64,000 bases of DNA, taken from positions 112,208-176,207 of the forward strand of contig NZ_JASXSI010000012.1 in NCBI RefSeq assembly GCF_030315685.1, written 5' to 3'. This stretch comes from Gordonia sp. ABSL11-1. GTDB taxonomy: Bacteria; Actinomycetota; Actinomycetes; Mycobacteriales; Mycobacteriaceae. Positions 27,149 to 38,201 of this stretch are shown piece by piece. The notes below the pieces were generated by a model. The model worked only from the letters and a program-made list of their open reading frames with translations, made no database searches and was not told the origin of the DNA. Made by a program: the position numbers and the translations under genes. Position 1 is the stretch's first letter. The number at the start of each line of letters is the position of its first letter.

Positions 27149-27784
27149 GTGACACCGCAGCAACGCGGCGGCCGCAGGCGAGGACGTCCGAAGGCAGCCG
27201 ACACCGGGTCCGGCAATCGGGAGTCGATCCTCATCGCTGCCCGGGAGTTGTTCTCGGACCGCGGCTTCGAGCGATCAACGATGCGTGAGATCGGGAGGCG
27301 GGCCGGCGTGGACCCCGCTCTCATCCACCACTACTTCGGGACCAAGGACGCACTGCTGGTCGCGGCGCTGCGGCCGGAGATCGACGTCGTCGAGATGTTC
27401 GCGGGGATCACCGCGGACACCGACAGTCCGGGAACCGAGTTCCTCCGGCGCATTCTCGGCTTCTGGGAGTCGAATCCCCAGCAGCGGACGCGCGCCATCG
27501 CGCTACTGCGCGTGGCCGTCACCCACGCCGAGGTGGCCGGCGGCATGCGCGAGTTCTTTCTCGGGGTCGCCCGTACCGCACTCGCCGACGTCGCTGCCAC
27601 TGATCATCGTGACGAGCGGATCGGGTTGATGATCAGTCAGATCGCCGGACTCGTGATGGCGCGATATGTGCTCGACGTCCCTGCGGTCGCGGAGGCCACC
27701 CCGGAGGAACTGGCCCGGCGCGTAGGGCCGAACATCGACCGCTATCTGACCGGCGACATGACCGTCGACCCGCAGGACCACTGA
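27149..27784 (+). CDS. TetR-family transcriptional regulator
   Basis: 211-residue repressor. The N-terminal TetR helix-turn-helix is ESILIAARELFSDRGFERSTMREIGRRAGVDPALIHHYFGTKDALL; the rest is a TetR_C_17-like helical ligand domain. Preceded by the basic tail GGRRRGRPKA, which contacts DNA in some family members. The GTG start is 11 bp downstream of ATPase 2, so it is probably the last gene of the exporter operon and represses it until a toxic ligand binds. Confidence 0.9.
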   Translation: MTPQQRGGRRRGRPKAADTGSGNRESILIAARELFSDRGFERSTMREIGRRAGVDPALIHHYFGTKDALLVAALRPEIDVVEMFAGITADTDSPGTEFLRRILGFWESNPQQRTRAIALLRVAVTHAEVAGGMREFFLGVARTALADVAATDHRDERIGLMISQIAGLVMARYVLDVPAVAEATPEELARRVGPNIDRYLTGDMTVDPQDH

Positions 27785-27811
27785 CCCGTCACCGCGACCA
27801 CCGCTCGCCAC

Positions 27812-27848
27812 CGCCGACCGTGTCCAGAATCTCGCCGACCGTGTCCAG
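27812..27848. repeat. 16-bp direct repeat after the TetR gene
   Basis: CGCCGACCGTGTCCAG occurs at 27812-27827 and 27833-27848, 21 bp apart, in the 167-bp gap between the TetR gene and the YoaK gene. On the minus strand it reads as FLDTVGEILDTVG, part of an open stretch ending at 27789 that has no good start codon. It may be the tail of a lost gene. Confidence 0.5.
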
Positions 27849-27951
27849 GAATTCATCGAGTGGGCACAGCGCCGCGTGACGACGCCCCGGTTGCACCCAC
27901 TCGGCGAGATCGAGGACCCGCTCGGAAGGATCCGGGATCGGCGAGAGCCGG

Positions 27952-28638
27952 CTACGCGTCGGAATCCGCGGCGTCGGCCGGATCGTACCGTCGTTCGTCG
28001 ATGACGAAGAGCACCAGTGTCACCGCGAGGAAGCCGGCGGGCACCCATGCGGCACGACCGCCCATCAGCTGAGTGCAGACGGCACCGACGAGCGCTCCGC
28101 CGGCGAACACGCCGACGACTCGCGTGTAGATGGAGAACGCACGACGCGGTTCGGGTGCCCGATCGACCGTGGCGCCGTAGCCGGCCTCGACCAGACGCAT
28201 GAGGTTGCCGGTCGTCGCGACCGCGATGTAGTTGAGATCTCCGATGTTGCGGAACAACTCGATCTGCATCGCCGCGAGGAACGCGATGGGAATGGTGACG
28301 AACGAATGCGGCACCGAGGTCGGGACGAAACCGATGACAAGGAGGATCAGTGCCTGGAGCCCCATCGTCACGCGGATCGGGTAGGGGAGCAGGCGGTCGA
28401 GCCGTCCCGCCTTGATGTGCACGGCGAGTATCACGCCGACGACGAAGGCGAGAATCGGCCAGAGATGTCCGACGGCCTGATGCCAGTGGCGTTCAGAGAG
28501 ATTCAACGCCAGGAAGATCACGTTGCCGGTCTGGGCGTTGGCGAACACACCGCCACGCGACAAGAACGTGTAGCTGTCGAGAAAGCCACTGGCCCCGGTG
28601 ATCAGCAGAGCGAATCGCAATGAGGTCGACGTGGTCAC
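27952..28638 (-). CDS. YoaK/DUF1275 family membrane protein
   Basis: 228-residue membrane protein with six to seven hydrophobic segments and the DUF1275 pattern: LLITGASGFLDSYTFLSRGGVFANAQTGN near the N-terminus, and a repeat-like AVATTGNLMRL in the second half. The function of the family is unknown. The GTG at 28638 is preceded by a strong AGGAGG; the open frame extends far upstream (to 29325) only because of frame overlap with the CPBP gene. It is divergent from that protease gene. Confidence 0.86.
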   Translation of the reverse strand: MTTSTSLRFALLITGASGFLDSYTFLSRGGVFANAQTGNVIFLALNLSERHWHQAVGHLWPILAFVVGVILAVHIKAGRLDRLLPYPIRVTMGLQALILLVIGFVPTSVPHSFVTIPIAFLAAMQIELFRNIGDLNYIAVATTGNLMRLVEAGYGATVDRAPEPRRAFSIYTRVVGVFAGGALVGAVCTQLMGGRAAWVPAGFLAVTLVLFVIDERRYDPADAADSDA

Positions 28639-28723
28639 GGCGCTCCTCCTGATCTTCCGGTGACATGCGGTCCGGGTGGGGATCGGTCGTGCACAATGGT
28701 GACACCCATTCGAGGAAGGTGCG

Positions 28724-29458
28724 ATGACCGGACTTCCGAGCGCGTCGGCCGGTGCATCGCGTCGACGGTCGGTCTGCCTTGTCCTGGCCGTCGTGACGGC
28801 GCTTGTCACGACCAATCTCGTCGCCCATTTCACCGGGCACTGGACCGGACTGTTCGCCGTGCCGATCGCGGCGGTCGTGATCGTCGCCGGGGCGCGGGCG
28901 GCAGGCCTGCACTGGCGGGAGATGGGATTGAGCCGGGGCGAGGTCAGGGCGGGGATCCCGTATGCCGTCGGCGCGGTCGTCGTCGTGTTCGCCGTGGTGT
29001 CGGTGGCGGTCGCCATCCCGGCGACCCGGCAGTTCTTTCTGTCGGACCGCTTCGACAGCGCCACCGAGGCGGCAGTGGCCGCGCTGGTGACGATTCCCCT
29101 GCAGACCGTCATCCCGGAGGAACTGATGTTCCGGGGTGTGCTGCAGGGCTCGCTGGGACGGCTGTTCGGCATCCGATGGACTCTGGGGCTGGGAGCGCTG
29201 GCGTTCGGGCTGTGGCACGTCAGCTCGTCGCTCGGACTGACCGCCGGCAACGAGGGCTTCACAGGAATCCTCGGATCGGGCACACTCGCCCAGCTCGCGG
29301 GGATCATCGGAGCGGTGATCGCCACCGGCGCCGCCGGATTGGTGCTCGGGTGGCTGCGTCATCGCAGCACGAGCCTCGTCGCGCCGATGGCGCTGCACTG
29401 GGCCCTCAACGCGACGGGTGCGGCGGGGGCGGCGGTCTCCTGGCATCTCCCGCACTGA
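28724..29458 (+). CDS. CPBP-family intramembrane glutamic protease
   Basis: CAAX-protease/bacteriocin-processing (CPBP, Rce1-like) membrane protein, 244 residues, about eight helices. The catalytic motifs are EELMFRGVLQGSLG (EExxxR), the FGLWHVSSS motif with its active-site His, and HWALNATGAAGA (HxxxN). All residues needed for activity are present. The substrate is unknown; family members cleave prenylated proteins, regulators or bacteriocin precursors. No bacteriocin gene is adjacent. Confidence 0.88.
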   Translation: MTGLPSASAGASRRRSVCLVLAVVTALVTTNLVAHFTGHWTGLFAVPIAAVVIVAGARAAGLHWREMGLSRGEVRAGIPYAVGAVVVVFAVVSVAVAIPATRQFFLSDRFDSATEAAVAALVTIPLQTVIPEELMFRGVLQGSLGRLFGIRWTLGLGALAFGLWHVSSSLGLTAGNEGFTGILGSGTLAQLAGIIGAVIATGAAGLVLGWLRHRSTSLVAPMALHWALNATGAAGAAVSWHLPH

Positions 29459-29507
29459 GCGACGGATCAACAGCTGTGGTGGAGTCCGGGGATGGTTCCC
29501 TCCGGCA

Positions 29508-30137
29508 TCAGGTGGTGCCGAAGATCCGGTCCCCGGCGTCGCCGATCCCGGGCACGATGTACCCGTTCGCGTCGAGACCGCGATCGATGGCCGCGGTGAA
29601 GATCGGGACGTCGGGGTGTGCCGCGTGCAGGGTGTCGACACCGTCCGGGCAGGTCAGCAGGCACACGAATTTGATCGATCGCGGCGCGTACTCCTTGATG
29701 CGTTCGACGGCGGCGACGGCCGAGTGTCCTGTCGCGAGCATCGGATCCACCACGACGACATCGCGCTCGGCGAGATCGCCCGGCATCTTGAAGTAGTACT
29801 CGACCGCGATCATCGTCTTCGGGTCGCGGTACAGACCGATGTGCCCCACACGTGCTCCCGGGACCACGGTGAGCATGCCGTCGACGATGCCGGTGCCGGC
29901 CCGCAGGATCGACGCGAACACGACCTTCTTACCGTCGATCACATTGGCGGTCATCGTCTCCAGCGGCGTGTCTATGGTGACCGGATGCATGGGGATGTCG
30001 CGCAGCACCTCGTAGGCCATCAGGGTGGAGATCTCGTTCAGGAGTCGACGAAAGTCATTGGTGGAGGTGTCATTTCGCCTCATCAGCGTGAGCTTGTGCT
30101 GGACGAGTGGGTGGTCGACGAGAATGACGTCGTCCAT
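29508..30137 (-). CDS. upp: Uracil phosphoribosyltransferase
   Basis: Converts uracil and PRPP to UMP, 209 residues, full length. Conserved blocks: [51 protein letters not shown], the PRPP loop [22 protein letters not shown], and the C-terminal uracil site [22 protein letters not shown]. The ATG at 30137 has AGGAGG upstream. It is the third gene after the GTP-cyclohydrolase-II-like and DUF1688 genes. That set matches the yeast URC uracil catabolic genes URC1, URC4 and URC6, so here it may feed uracil breakdown as well as salvage. Confidence 0.95.
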   Translation of the reverse strand: MDDVILVDHPLVQHKLTLMRRNDTSTNDFRRLLNEISTLMAYEVLRDIPMHPVTIDTPLETMTANVIDGKKVVFASILRAGTGIVDGMLTVVPGARVGHIGLYRDPKTMIAVEYYFKMPGDLAERDVVVVDPMLATGHSAVAAVERIKEYAPRSIKFVCLLTCPDGVDTLHAAHPDVPIFTAAIDRGLDANGYIVPGIGDAGDRIFGTT

Positions 30138-30178
30138 GTCGGGTCCTCCTGATCGGATCGACGGGTGGGGCGGGTGGA

Positions 30179-31435
30179 TCAGAAAACCGTTCCGTCGCTG
30201 TCGATGTGGAACGGAGGAAGGCCACCACGCAGGCGGCGCGCACTGTCGCGACCCGCGGCCCAGGTGCCGCCCTCCAACACACATGCCAGCGGCAACTGCT
30301 CGGCGGTGACACCGAGCTCCGCCCGGACCAACGGTGCGAGTTCGTCGAGCAGGGCGACGGTCAGTGCGCGCCACTCGACGACGAGTTCGTCTCCCGCCGA
30401 CCAGGTTCTTCCGGCATTCGTGGGATCACGATGTCGGAGGACGCCGGTGTCGAGCAGCAATCCGCCGTTTCGGTATTCGGGTAGAGCGGTCAGTTCGTCG
30501 ACGCCGGTCACGACGCACCCGGCCCATCCGAACGGCTCGAGCAGCGAGTAGGTCAGCCACTGGGACAGCTTGTGGAACGGCATCCACCCACCGGTGCGGC
30601 CCGGGCCGGCGACCGAGGGGTGGCGCCAGCAGTCGCCCAGGGCGATGTCTCCGATGCGGTTGTCGGACGGCCAGATTCCGGAGAGATGGTCGAGCAGGAT
30701 GGTCAGGATGTCATGGGCGCCGACGACGGACTCCGGCCCGGAAGCGGCGAGGACGTCATACAGGTGGCCCGGCCGCGGGTCGGTCCCGAACACCTCGGGT
30801 GTCTGCGTGAGTGCGTCGCCGAGGCGATGGAGGAGTTCGACCCGCCCGTCGAGTCCGACGAGTGGATTCGTCGTCGACACCTGAAATGCCTCACCCAGAG
30901 CGTCGGGCGTGAGCGAGCGCAGGCCGACTGGATCGGCCCGGAGCGGACGACCCGGATCACCGGAGAACAGGCCGGCGACGAACGCGTCGAGGCTCGCGAC
31001 TCCCAGTCCTTCGGAACGCGGAATCTGCGTGCCGCTCACGGTGTCGTGATAGGACCAGACGGGGCCTGCGCCGGCGTCGAGCAGCACGCTGACAACGGCC
31101 AGGTCGATCAGCGAACGTGCCTGCTCGGCGGGATCGTCGGCGAGTCGTTCACGCACGGCTGTGACGCGGTCGATGCCGCCGGCCTCGAAGTGACGCCAGC
31201 GGCTGTGGAACGGGATCCGCAGATCCGGGTACCGACGTCGGGTGATCGACGCAACGTCGATGGCCGCGGCGGGCAATGCGTCATCGTCGACGATGAACCA
31301 GGCCGAACCGCCCGAACGTGCACGATCGAGCAGCCCGTTCGCGCGAGTCCGGATCGTCGCGGTGGTCCGCAGCAGGGCGACCGCCGATTGCGGTGGCGCC
31401 GCAGAATCCGGCGCCGACCGTGAGCTCACTGTCAT
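30179..31435 (-). CDS. URC4/Urg3-like DUF1688 protein (uracil catabolism)
   Basis: 418-residue protein of the DUF1688 (URC4/urg3) family. Recognisable parts are [60 protein letters not shown] and [20 protein letters not shown]. In Lachancea kluyveri URC4 is required for growth on uracil by the URC pathway, but its chemistry is not settled. The start overlaps the stop of the upstream cyclohydrolase-like gene (ATGA), and upp follows after 41 bp, so the three are one operon. Confidence 0.9.
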   Translation of the reverse strand: MTVSSRSAPDSAAPPQSAVALLRTTATIRTRANGLLDRARSGGSAWFIVDDDALPAAAIDVASITRRRYPDLRIPFHSRWRHFEAGGIDRVTAVRERLADDPAEQARSLIDLAVVSVLLDAGAGPVWSYHDTVSGTQIPRSEGLGVASLDAFVAGLFSGDPGRPLRADPVGLRSLTPDALGEAFQVSTTNPLVGLDGRVELLHRLGDALTQTPEVFGTDPRPGHLYDVLAASGPESVVGAHDILTILLDHLSGIWPSDNRIGDIALGDCWRHPSVAGPGRTGGWMPFHKLSQWLTYSLLEPFGWAGCVVTGVDELTALPEYRNGGLLLDTGVLRHRDPTNAGRTWSAGDELVVEWRALTVALLDELAPLVRAELGVTAEQLPLACVLEGGTWAAGRDSARRLRGGLPPFHIDSDGTVF

Positions 31436-32715
31436 CCGTCCAGGCCTCGGCCCTTGGCCTTGCCGAGCTCGACCGCGTTCGGGACGGGGCCGGGCGTGAA
31501 GTACCCCGCAGCCGTCTTCGCGTCGATCTCGACTTGGGCGTCCTCCGGGATCAACTCGTCGGGGATGTTCACCCGCTCACCGACCTCGATACCCGAACCG
31601 GTGATGGCGTCGTACTTCATGTTGCTCATCGACACCAGGCGGTGGATTGTGCGGACACCCAGCCAGTGCAGGACATCGGGCATCAGTTCCTGGAAACGCA
31701 TGTCCTGTACGCCGGCAACACATTCGGTGCGGGCGAAGTACTGTTCGGCGGTGTCTCCGCCCTCCTGTCGTTTGCGCGCGTTGTAGACGAGGAACTTCGT
31801 CACCTCGCCGAGCGCCCGGCCTTCCTTGCGGGAGTAGGAAACCAGTCCGACGCCGCCGCGCTGGGCACCGAGGATGCACTCCTCGATGGCGTGGGTCAGA
31901 TACGGACGGCAGGTACAGATGTCGGAGCCGAACACGTCGGACCCGTTGCATTCGTCGTGGACGCGGGCGGTCAGTTCGACCGACGGATCGGCGAGATCGC
32001 GTGGATCGCCGAAGATGTAGACCGTCTGACCTCCGATCGGGGGCAGGAACACCTCGAGGTCGGAGCGGGTGACCAACTCCGGGTACATCCCGCCGGTCTC
32101 TTCGAACAGCGTGCGCCGCAGCTCCGCCTCGGGACAGCCGAATCTCTCTGCCACACTCGGCAGGTGCCACACCGGTTCGACAGCCGCCTTGGTGACCAGC
32201 GCGGCACCGGACTCCAGCAGGTGCCGGCCGTCCGGGCGTAGCCGGCCACGGCCGATCGCCTCAGCGATCTCCGGTAGGACCACATGGGCTTTCGTGATCG
32301 CGATCGTCGGCCGGATGTCGTGCCCGGCGGCGAGTTGGTCGGCGAAGACGTCGGCCGTCATGGCGCTCCACGGATCGAGGCTGACGATCTTGCCGGGCTC
32401 CCACCACTGCGGGTACGGCCCGACCACGTCGGTCGGAGCGGTGTTCGTGAGATCCGCGCGATGATCACGGGACAGGGCGCCGGCGGCGACGGCGAGCGCG
32501 CGGTAGACGCTGTACGAGCCGCTGTGCGTCCCGATCACGTTGCGATGTCCCCGCCGGGACGTCGTACCGACGACCGGCCCACGCTCGGCGGCGGCCGGCG
32601 CGCCCCAACGGATCGGGAGTGCATCGTGTCCGCCGCTGTGCGAGGTCAGCCGGATGTGACCCGGCGCCGACGACCGGGTCTCGGGAATCGCGCCCGGACT
32701 CAGATCTGCGGTCAT
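31432..32715 (-). CDS. GTP cyclohydrolase II homologue of the URC1 type
   Basis: 427-residue member of the RibA/URC1 family. The zinc-cysteine block is HDECNGSDVFGSDICTCRPYL, with three Cys in the RibA spacing. The usual RibA GRGIGLLNKL loop is replaced by SYSRKEGRALGEVTKFLVYNARKRQEGGD, and a 180-residue N-terminal domain precedes the catalytic part; both mark the URC1 branch rather than riboflavin RibA. ATG 32715 fits AGGAGCG best; a second ATG is at 32718. In the URC pathway it is thought to open a ribosylated uracil ring. First gene of the operon; three GGCGCC iterons lie upstream. Confidence 0.9.
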   Translation of the reverse strand: MTADLSPGAIPETRSSAPGHIRLTSHSGGHDALPIRWGAPAAAERGPVVGTTSRRGHRNVIGTHSGSYSVYRALAVAAGALSRDHRADLTNTAPTDVVGPYPQWWEPGKIVSLDPWSAMTADVFADQLAAGHDIRPTIAITKAHVVLPEIAEAIGRGRLRPDGRHLLESGAALVTKAAVEPVWHLPSVAERFGCPEAELRRTLFEETGGMYPELVTRSDLEVFLPPIGGQTVYIFGDPRDLADPSVELTARVHDECNGSDVFGSDICTCRPYLTHAIEECILGAQRGGVGLVSYSRKEGRALGEVTKFLVYNARKRQEGGDTAEQYFARTECVAGVQDMRFQELMPDVLHWLGVRTIHRLVSMSNMKYDAITGSGIEVGERVNIPDELIPEDAQVEIDAKTAAGYFTPGPVPNAVELGKAKGRGLDG

Positions 32716-32745
32716 CATCGCTCCTGTCCTCCGCGGACACCTACC

Positions 32746-32785
32746 GGCGCCGAGTGACTGGCGGCGCCGACAAGCTGACGGCGCC
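32746..32785. repeat. Three GGCGCC iterons at exact 17-bp spacing upstream of the uracil operon
   Basis: CGGCGCCG occurs with its GGCGCC core at 32746, 32763 and 32780. The repeats lie between the operon start (32715) and a TTATGCT element on the minus strand at about 32800, which may be the -10 box. Each core is itself palindromic, and the units also resemble each other outside the core (CGGCGCCGAGTGACTGG and CGGCGCCGACAAGCTGA). Likely a regulator-binding array or leader structure. Confidence 0.5.
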
Positions 32786-32886
32786 GTGAGAAACCGCCAG
32801 CATAACGACATCCGGCCGATGTCGCCGTGCGACCGATCAGGCGACGATGGTCATGTCACGGTTCCACCTGCGATTGTCCTCCGCGG

Positions 32887-33477
32887 TCACCCGATACGCC
32901 GATGAACCGAGACGACGTAGTCACCGCCGTTGTACGGCCGCCGGTACCACGTCGCCCACCGGCTGACGAGTTCGAGGCCGGCATCGCCCGCGTACCGGTC
33001 GAAGTCCTCGACCCCCAGGCGGTCGGAACGCACCTGGAAGCCGGCGACCATGAGGCCGTGGGGGTCCAGGCGGTGGGCCACCTGCTCGACGACGCGGGCT
33101 TCGGTGCCCGGGTCGACGAAGATCATCACGTTGCCGGCAAGCACGGCGACGTCGAAGGTGATGTCCACGTGGTCGTCGAGATGGGCGAGGTCGGCCCGGC
33201 GCCAGTCGATCGCGGGGTCTTTTCGTCGCGCGGTCGCGAGCATCGACTCGTCGATGTCGACGCCGACGACGTCGTGGCCGCGGCGGCTCAGTTCGATCGC
33301 GACGCGGCCGGTCCCGCACCCCGCGTCCAGAATCTTCGCACTCTCCACGTCGCTGACCAGTGAGGCGACCAGATCGGCTTCCCCGTGCACGCTCTGGCCG
33401 GCGGCTGCCATCCGCGCCCACCGCTCGTCGTACCGGTCACCCCGGGGTGCATTCGACTCGTCCCATCGTGTCGCCAC
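32887..33477 (-). CDS. Class I SAM-dependent methyltransferase
   Basis: 196-residue methyltransferase. Motif I AKILDAGCGTGRVAIELSRRG, motif II DVVGVDIDESMLATARRKDP, and the motif IV-like FDVAVLAGNVMIFVDPG are in order. The rest carries a beta-hairpin C-terminus (ATWYRRPYNGGDYVVSVHRR). The small-molecule substrate is unknown. It is divergent from bluB (about 80 bp between starts) and separate from the uracil operon. Confidence 0.88.
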   Translation of the reverse strand: MATRWDESNAPRGDRYDERWARMAAAGQSVHGEADLVASLVSDVESAKILDAGCGTGRVAIELSRRGHDVVGVDIDESMLATARRKDPAIDWRRADLAHLDDHVDITFDVAVLAGNVMIFVDPGTEARVVEQVAHRLDPHGLMVAGFQVRSDRLGVEDFDRYAGDAGLELVSRWATWYRRPYNGGDYVVSVHRRIG

Positions 33478-33559
33478 GTGGTGATCGTGTCACAGACGGC
33501 TCCCCGCCCGACGGTGCCTCACAGCCGCGTGGTTGGTTGATGTCATGGGAGAGGCAGAC

Positions 33560-34249
33560 GTGAGAGAACATTCCACAGTCACGCCGGTGGCAGGGACGAT
33601 GAGCGTGTACGAGGCCATCGCGAGGCGGAGGGATGTCCGCAACGAGTTCACCGGGGACGTCGTCGACGAGGAGGTGCTGCTCCGATTGCTGCGGGCGGCA
33701 CACGCGGCGCCGAGCGTGGGCCATACCCGGCCATGGGATTTCGTCGTCGTCCAGGATCCTGCAACGCTGGCCCGGTTCGCATCACATGTGGCCGGATGCC
33801 GCGAGGACTTCGCACGCTCACTGCCGCGGGATCGTGCGGAGACGTTCGACCCCATCGTCATCGACGGCATCGAGCAGTCGGGCACCGGCATCGTCGTCAC
33901 CTACGACCCCGCGCGTGTGGCGGCTCCCATGTGCTCGGACGGCACACCATCGAACGAGACAGGTCGGTTGTCGGTGGCCCTGGCCATCGAGAACCTGTGG
34001 CTCGCAGCGACCGCCGAGGGTGTCGGAGTCGGCTGGGTGTCCTTCTACCACAATGATTTTCTGAGTCGACTGCTCTCGATCCCCGATGACGTCGAACCCG
34101 TCGCATGGCTGTGCGTCGGTCCGGTCACCGGATTGCGGTCGGTACCGGACCTCGAACACTTCGGCTGGCGCGCCGGCCGACCGCTCGACGCCGCCGTGCA
34201 CCGAGAGGCGTACCGCGACCGGGACACTGCGGTGTCAGGCGAACAGTGA
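33560..34249 (+). CDS. bluB: 5,6-dimethylbenzimidazole synthase
   Basis: Oxygen-dependent flavin-destroying enzyme that makes the lower ligand of vitamin B12. Conserved BluB parts are MSVYEAIARRRDVRNEFTG, LLRLLRAAHAAPSVGHTRPWDFVVV (the APSVG-QPW flavin site), VVTYDPARVAAPM and ENLWLAATAEGVGVGWVSFYHNDFL. The GTG at 33560, 5 nt after GGGAGAGG, gives 229 residues; ATG 33545 is the alternative. No cobalamin riboswitch is visible upstream and no other B12 gene adjoins. The stop overlaps the end region of the convergent lactate permease by 15 bp. Confidence 0.9.
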   Translation: MREHSTVTPVAGTMSVYEAIARRRDVRNEFTGDVVDEEVLLRLLRAAHAAPSVGHTRPWDFVVVQDPATLARFASHVAGCREDFARSLPRDRAETFDPIVIDGIEQSGTGIVVTYDPARVAAPMCSDGTPSNETGRLSVALAIENLWLAATAEGVGVGWVSFYHNDFLSRLLSIPDDVEPVAWLCVGPVTGLRSVPDLEHFGWRAGRPLDAAVHREAYRDRDTAVSGEQ

Positions 34250-35851
34250 CAACAGGAAGACCGTCACAGAGACGACGACGAGGAACACGAGCGAGTACTT
34301 GAGGGTGGAGCGCAGGATCGACGACTCGTTCCCGGTCTCGCCCACGGCCGACGCCGCGATAGCGATCGATTGCGCCGACACCAGTTTTGCCATCGTCCCA
34401 CCACCGGTGTTCGACGCGACCAGCAGCGTCGGATCGACGCCCAGCTGCTGAGCCGTGACCGCCTGGAGTTTCGCGAACAGCGTGTTGTTGTTGACCACCG
34501 ACCCGGTGATGAAGACGCCGATCCAGCCGATGACCGGGGAGACCAGCGGGAAAATGTCGCCCACATTGGCCAGGGCGAGGCCGATCGCCGCAGTCGCACC
34601 GGACAGATTCGCGATGTAGGCCAGCGCCAGCACGAGCAGGATCAGCACGATCGGACGCCACAGTTCGGCGACGGTGGCCTTCAACTGGCCCATTGCCTCG
34701 GGCACGGTGATCCGGGCGAACGCACCGGTGACCAGGATGGCGCCCAGGACCGCCGTGCCGGACGCGCCGATGAGGCTGACCGTCCACACGGCGGCGATCG
34801 GTGCGGAGCTCGCTGCCACCGGCGGATGCGAGATGATCGTGCCGTCGATCCATGGCATGTGGATGGAGAGCACCGTGAAGTCCAGGGCGCCGCCGGGAAT
34901 GAACAGATCCTTGAACCAGGGCAGGCTCCACACCAGAATGGCACCGGTGAGGAAGTAGAACGGGGACCACGCCTTGACGATCTCCCACACCGAGTACCGC
35001 TCACCGCGCGTGTCCGTCGCGCCCGCTTCACGGTAGATCTCGGACGGCTGCCAGATCCGGGTCAGACCGGCGAGGGTGACCATGGCGAGCAGCGGCGGGA
35101 GGATGTCGGTCAGTTCGGGTCCCGCCAACCACAGGACCGCGCATTGGGCGCCGGAGAACACGATCCCGGTCACCAGCCACGCGGGCCAGGTGTGACGGAT
35201 ACCGTTCCAGCCGTCGAGGATCGCCACCAGGATGAGCGGGAGGAGGGCCGTGAGACCCTGGATCACCGGGATCATCCAGTTCGACAGGTGACCGAGGTCG
35301 ACCTCGCCCACCTTGGCGCCCTGGATGACGGGAATGCCGATCGCGCCGTAGGCACCGGCACCGGCATTGGCGACCAGGCACAACATCGCCGCCTTGATCG
35401 GGCGGAAACCCAGTTCGACGAGCAGCGCCGCGCAGATGGCGATCGGCACACCGAAGCCGGCGGCACCCTCGAGCAGGCCACCGAAGCAGAACGCGATGAG
35501 CAGCACTTGGATTCGCTGATCGGCCGAGATCCCGCCGATCGAAGAGCGGATCACCTCGAACTGGCCGCTCTTCACCGCGATCTTGTACAGCCACACGGCC
35601 AGCACGATGATCCACGCGATCGGCCACAGCCCCGAGACGGCGCCGTACAGCGCGGCGCCGACGACTTTCGGGAACGGCATGTCGAACACGAACAGGGCGA
35701 CGATGGCCGCCACCGCCGCCGAGATCGCCGCGGCCGTGATGCCTTTCAGTTTCAGAACGACCAGGCCGAGCAGGAACACCAGGACCGGGATCGCCCCGAC
35801 GAGAGCGGACAGATAGACGGAGTCGAACGGCGCGTATTGCTGGTCCCACAT
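34235..35851 (-). CDS. lldP: L-lactate permease
   Basis: 538-residue LctP-family lactate/glycolate:proton symporter with about 13 membrane helices. Family features: WDQQYAPFDSVYLSALVGAIPVLV at the N-terminus, FCFGGLLEGAAGFGVPIAICAALL, LCLVANAGAGAYGAIGIPV, and the C-terminal NNTLFAKLQAVTAQQLGVDPTLLVAS. The ATG at 35851 is chosen; the longer frame begins with TTG at 35878. No lactate dehydrogenase gene is adjacent. The end overlaps the convergent bluB gene by 15 bp. Confidence 0.93.
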   Translation of the reverse strand: MWDQQYAPFDSVYLSALVGAIPVLVFLLGLVVLKLKGITAAAISAAVAAIVALFVFDMPFPKVVGAALYGAVSGLWPIAWIIVLAVWLYKIAVKSGQFEVIRSSIGGISADQRIQVLLIAFCFGGLLEGAAGFGVPIAICAALLVELGFRPIKAAMLCLVANAGAGAYGAIGIPVIQGAKVGEVDLGHLSNWMIPVIQGLTALLPLILVAILDGWNGIRHTWPAWLVTGIVFSGAQCAVLWLAGPELTDILPPLLAMVTLAGLTRIWQPSEIYREAGATDTRGERYSVWEIVKAWSPFYFLTGAILVWSLPWFKDLFIPGGALDFTVLSIHMPWIDGTIISHPPVAASSAPIAAVWTVSLIGASGTAVLGAILVTGAFARITVPEAMGQLKATVAELWRPIVLILLVLALAYIANLSGATAAIGLALANVGDIFPLVSPVIGWIGVFITGSVVNNNTLFAKLQAVTAQQLGVDPTLLVASNTGGGTMAKLVSAQSIAIAASAVGETGNESSILRSTLKYSLVFLVVVSVTVFLLSLFA

Positions 35852-35879
35852 CACGGGCGTCCCCTCTGGGTGCTTCAAT

Positions 35880-35921
35880 CACGACACCCCCCGATCCTTG
35901 CAGGGATCGGGGGGTGTCGTG
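35880..35921 (-). terminator. 18-bp perfect hairpin after katG
   Basis: Arms CACGACACCCCCCGATCC (35880-35897) and GGATCGGGGGGTGTCGTG (35904-35921) pair perfectly round the 6-nt loop TTGCAG. It starts 13 bp beyond the katG stop on the minus strand. No long U run follows, as is common in actinobacteria. It would separate katG from the lactate permease. Confidence 0.85.
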
Positions 35922-35933
35922 AGTCGAACGCGA

Positions 35934-38201
<2,268 letters not shown>

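Noticed and set aside
27789..27950. Minus-strand open stretch ending FLDTVGEILDTVGGGERWSR
   Set aside because: It looks protein-like and repeats LDTVG, but has no ATG/GTG/TTG at a usable place except a GTG giving 35 residues. I treat it as a possible remnant and not a gene.
32715..32887. Riboswitch in the leader of the uracil operon
   Set aside because: The leader shows GGCGCC iterons but no fold or motif of a known riboswitch class that I can recognise.
33480..33560. Cobalamin riboswitch upstream of bluB
   Set aside because: The region is too short and contains no B12-box (GCCACTG-like) sequence.
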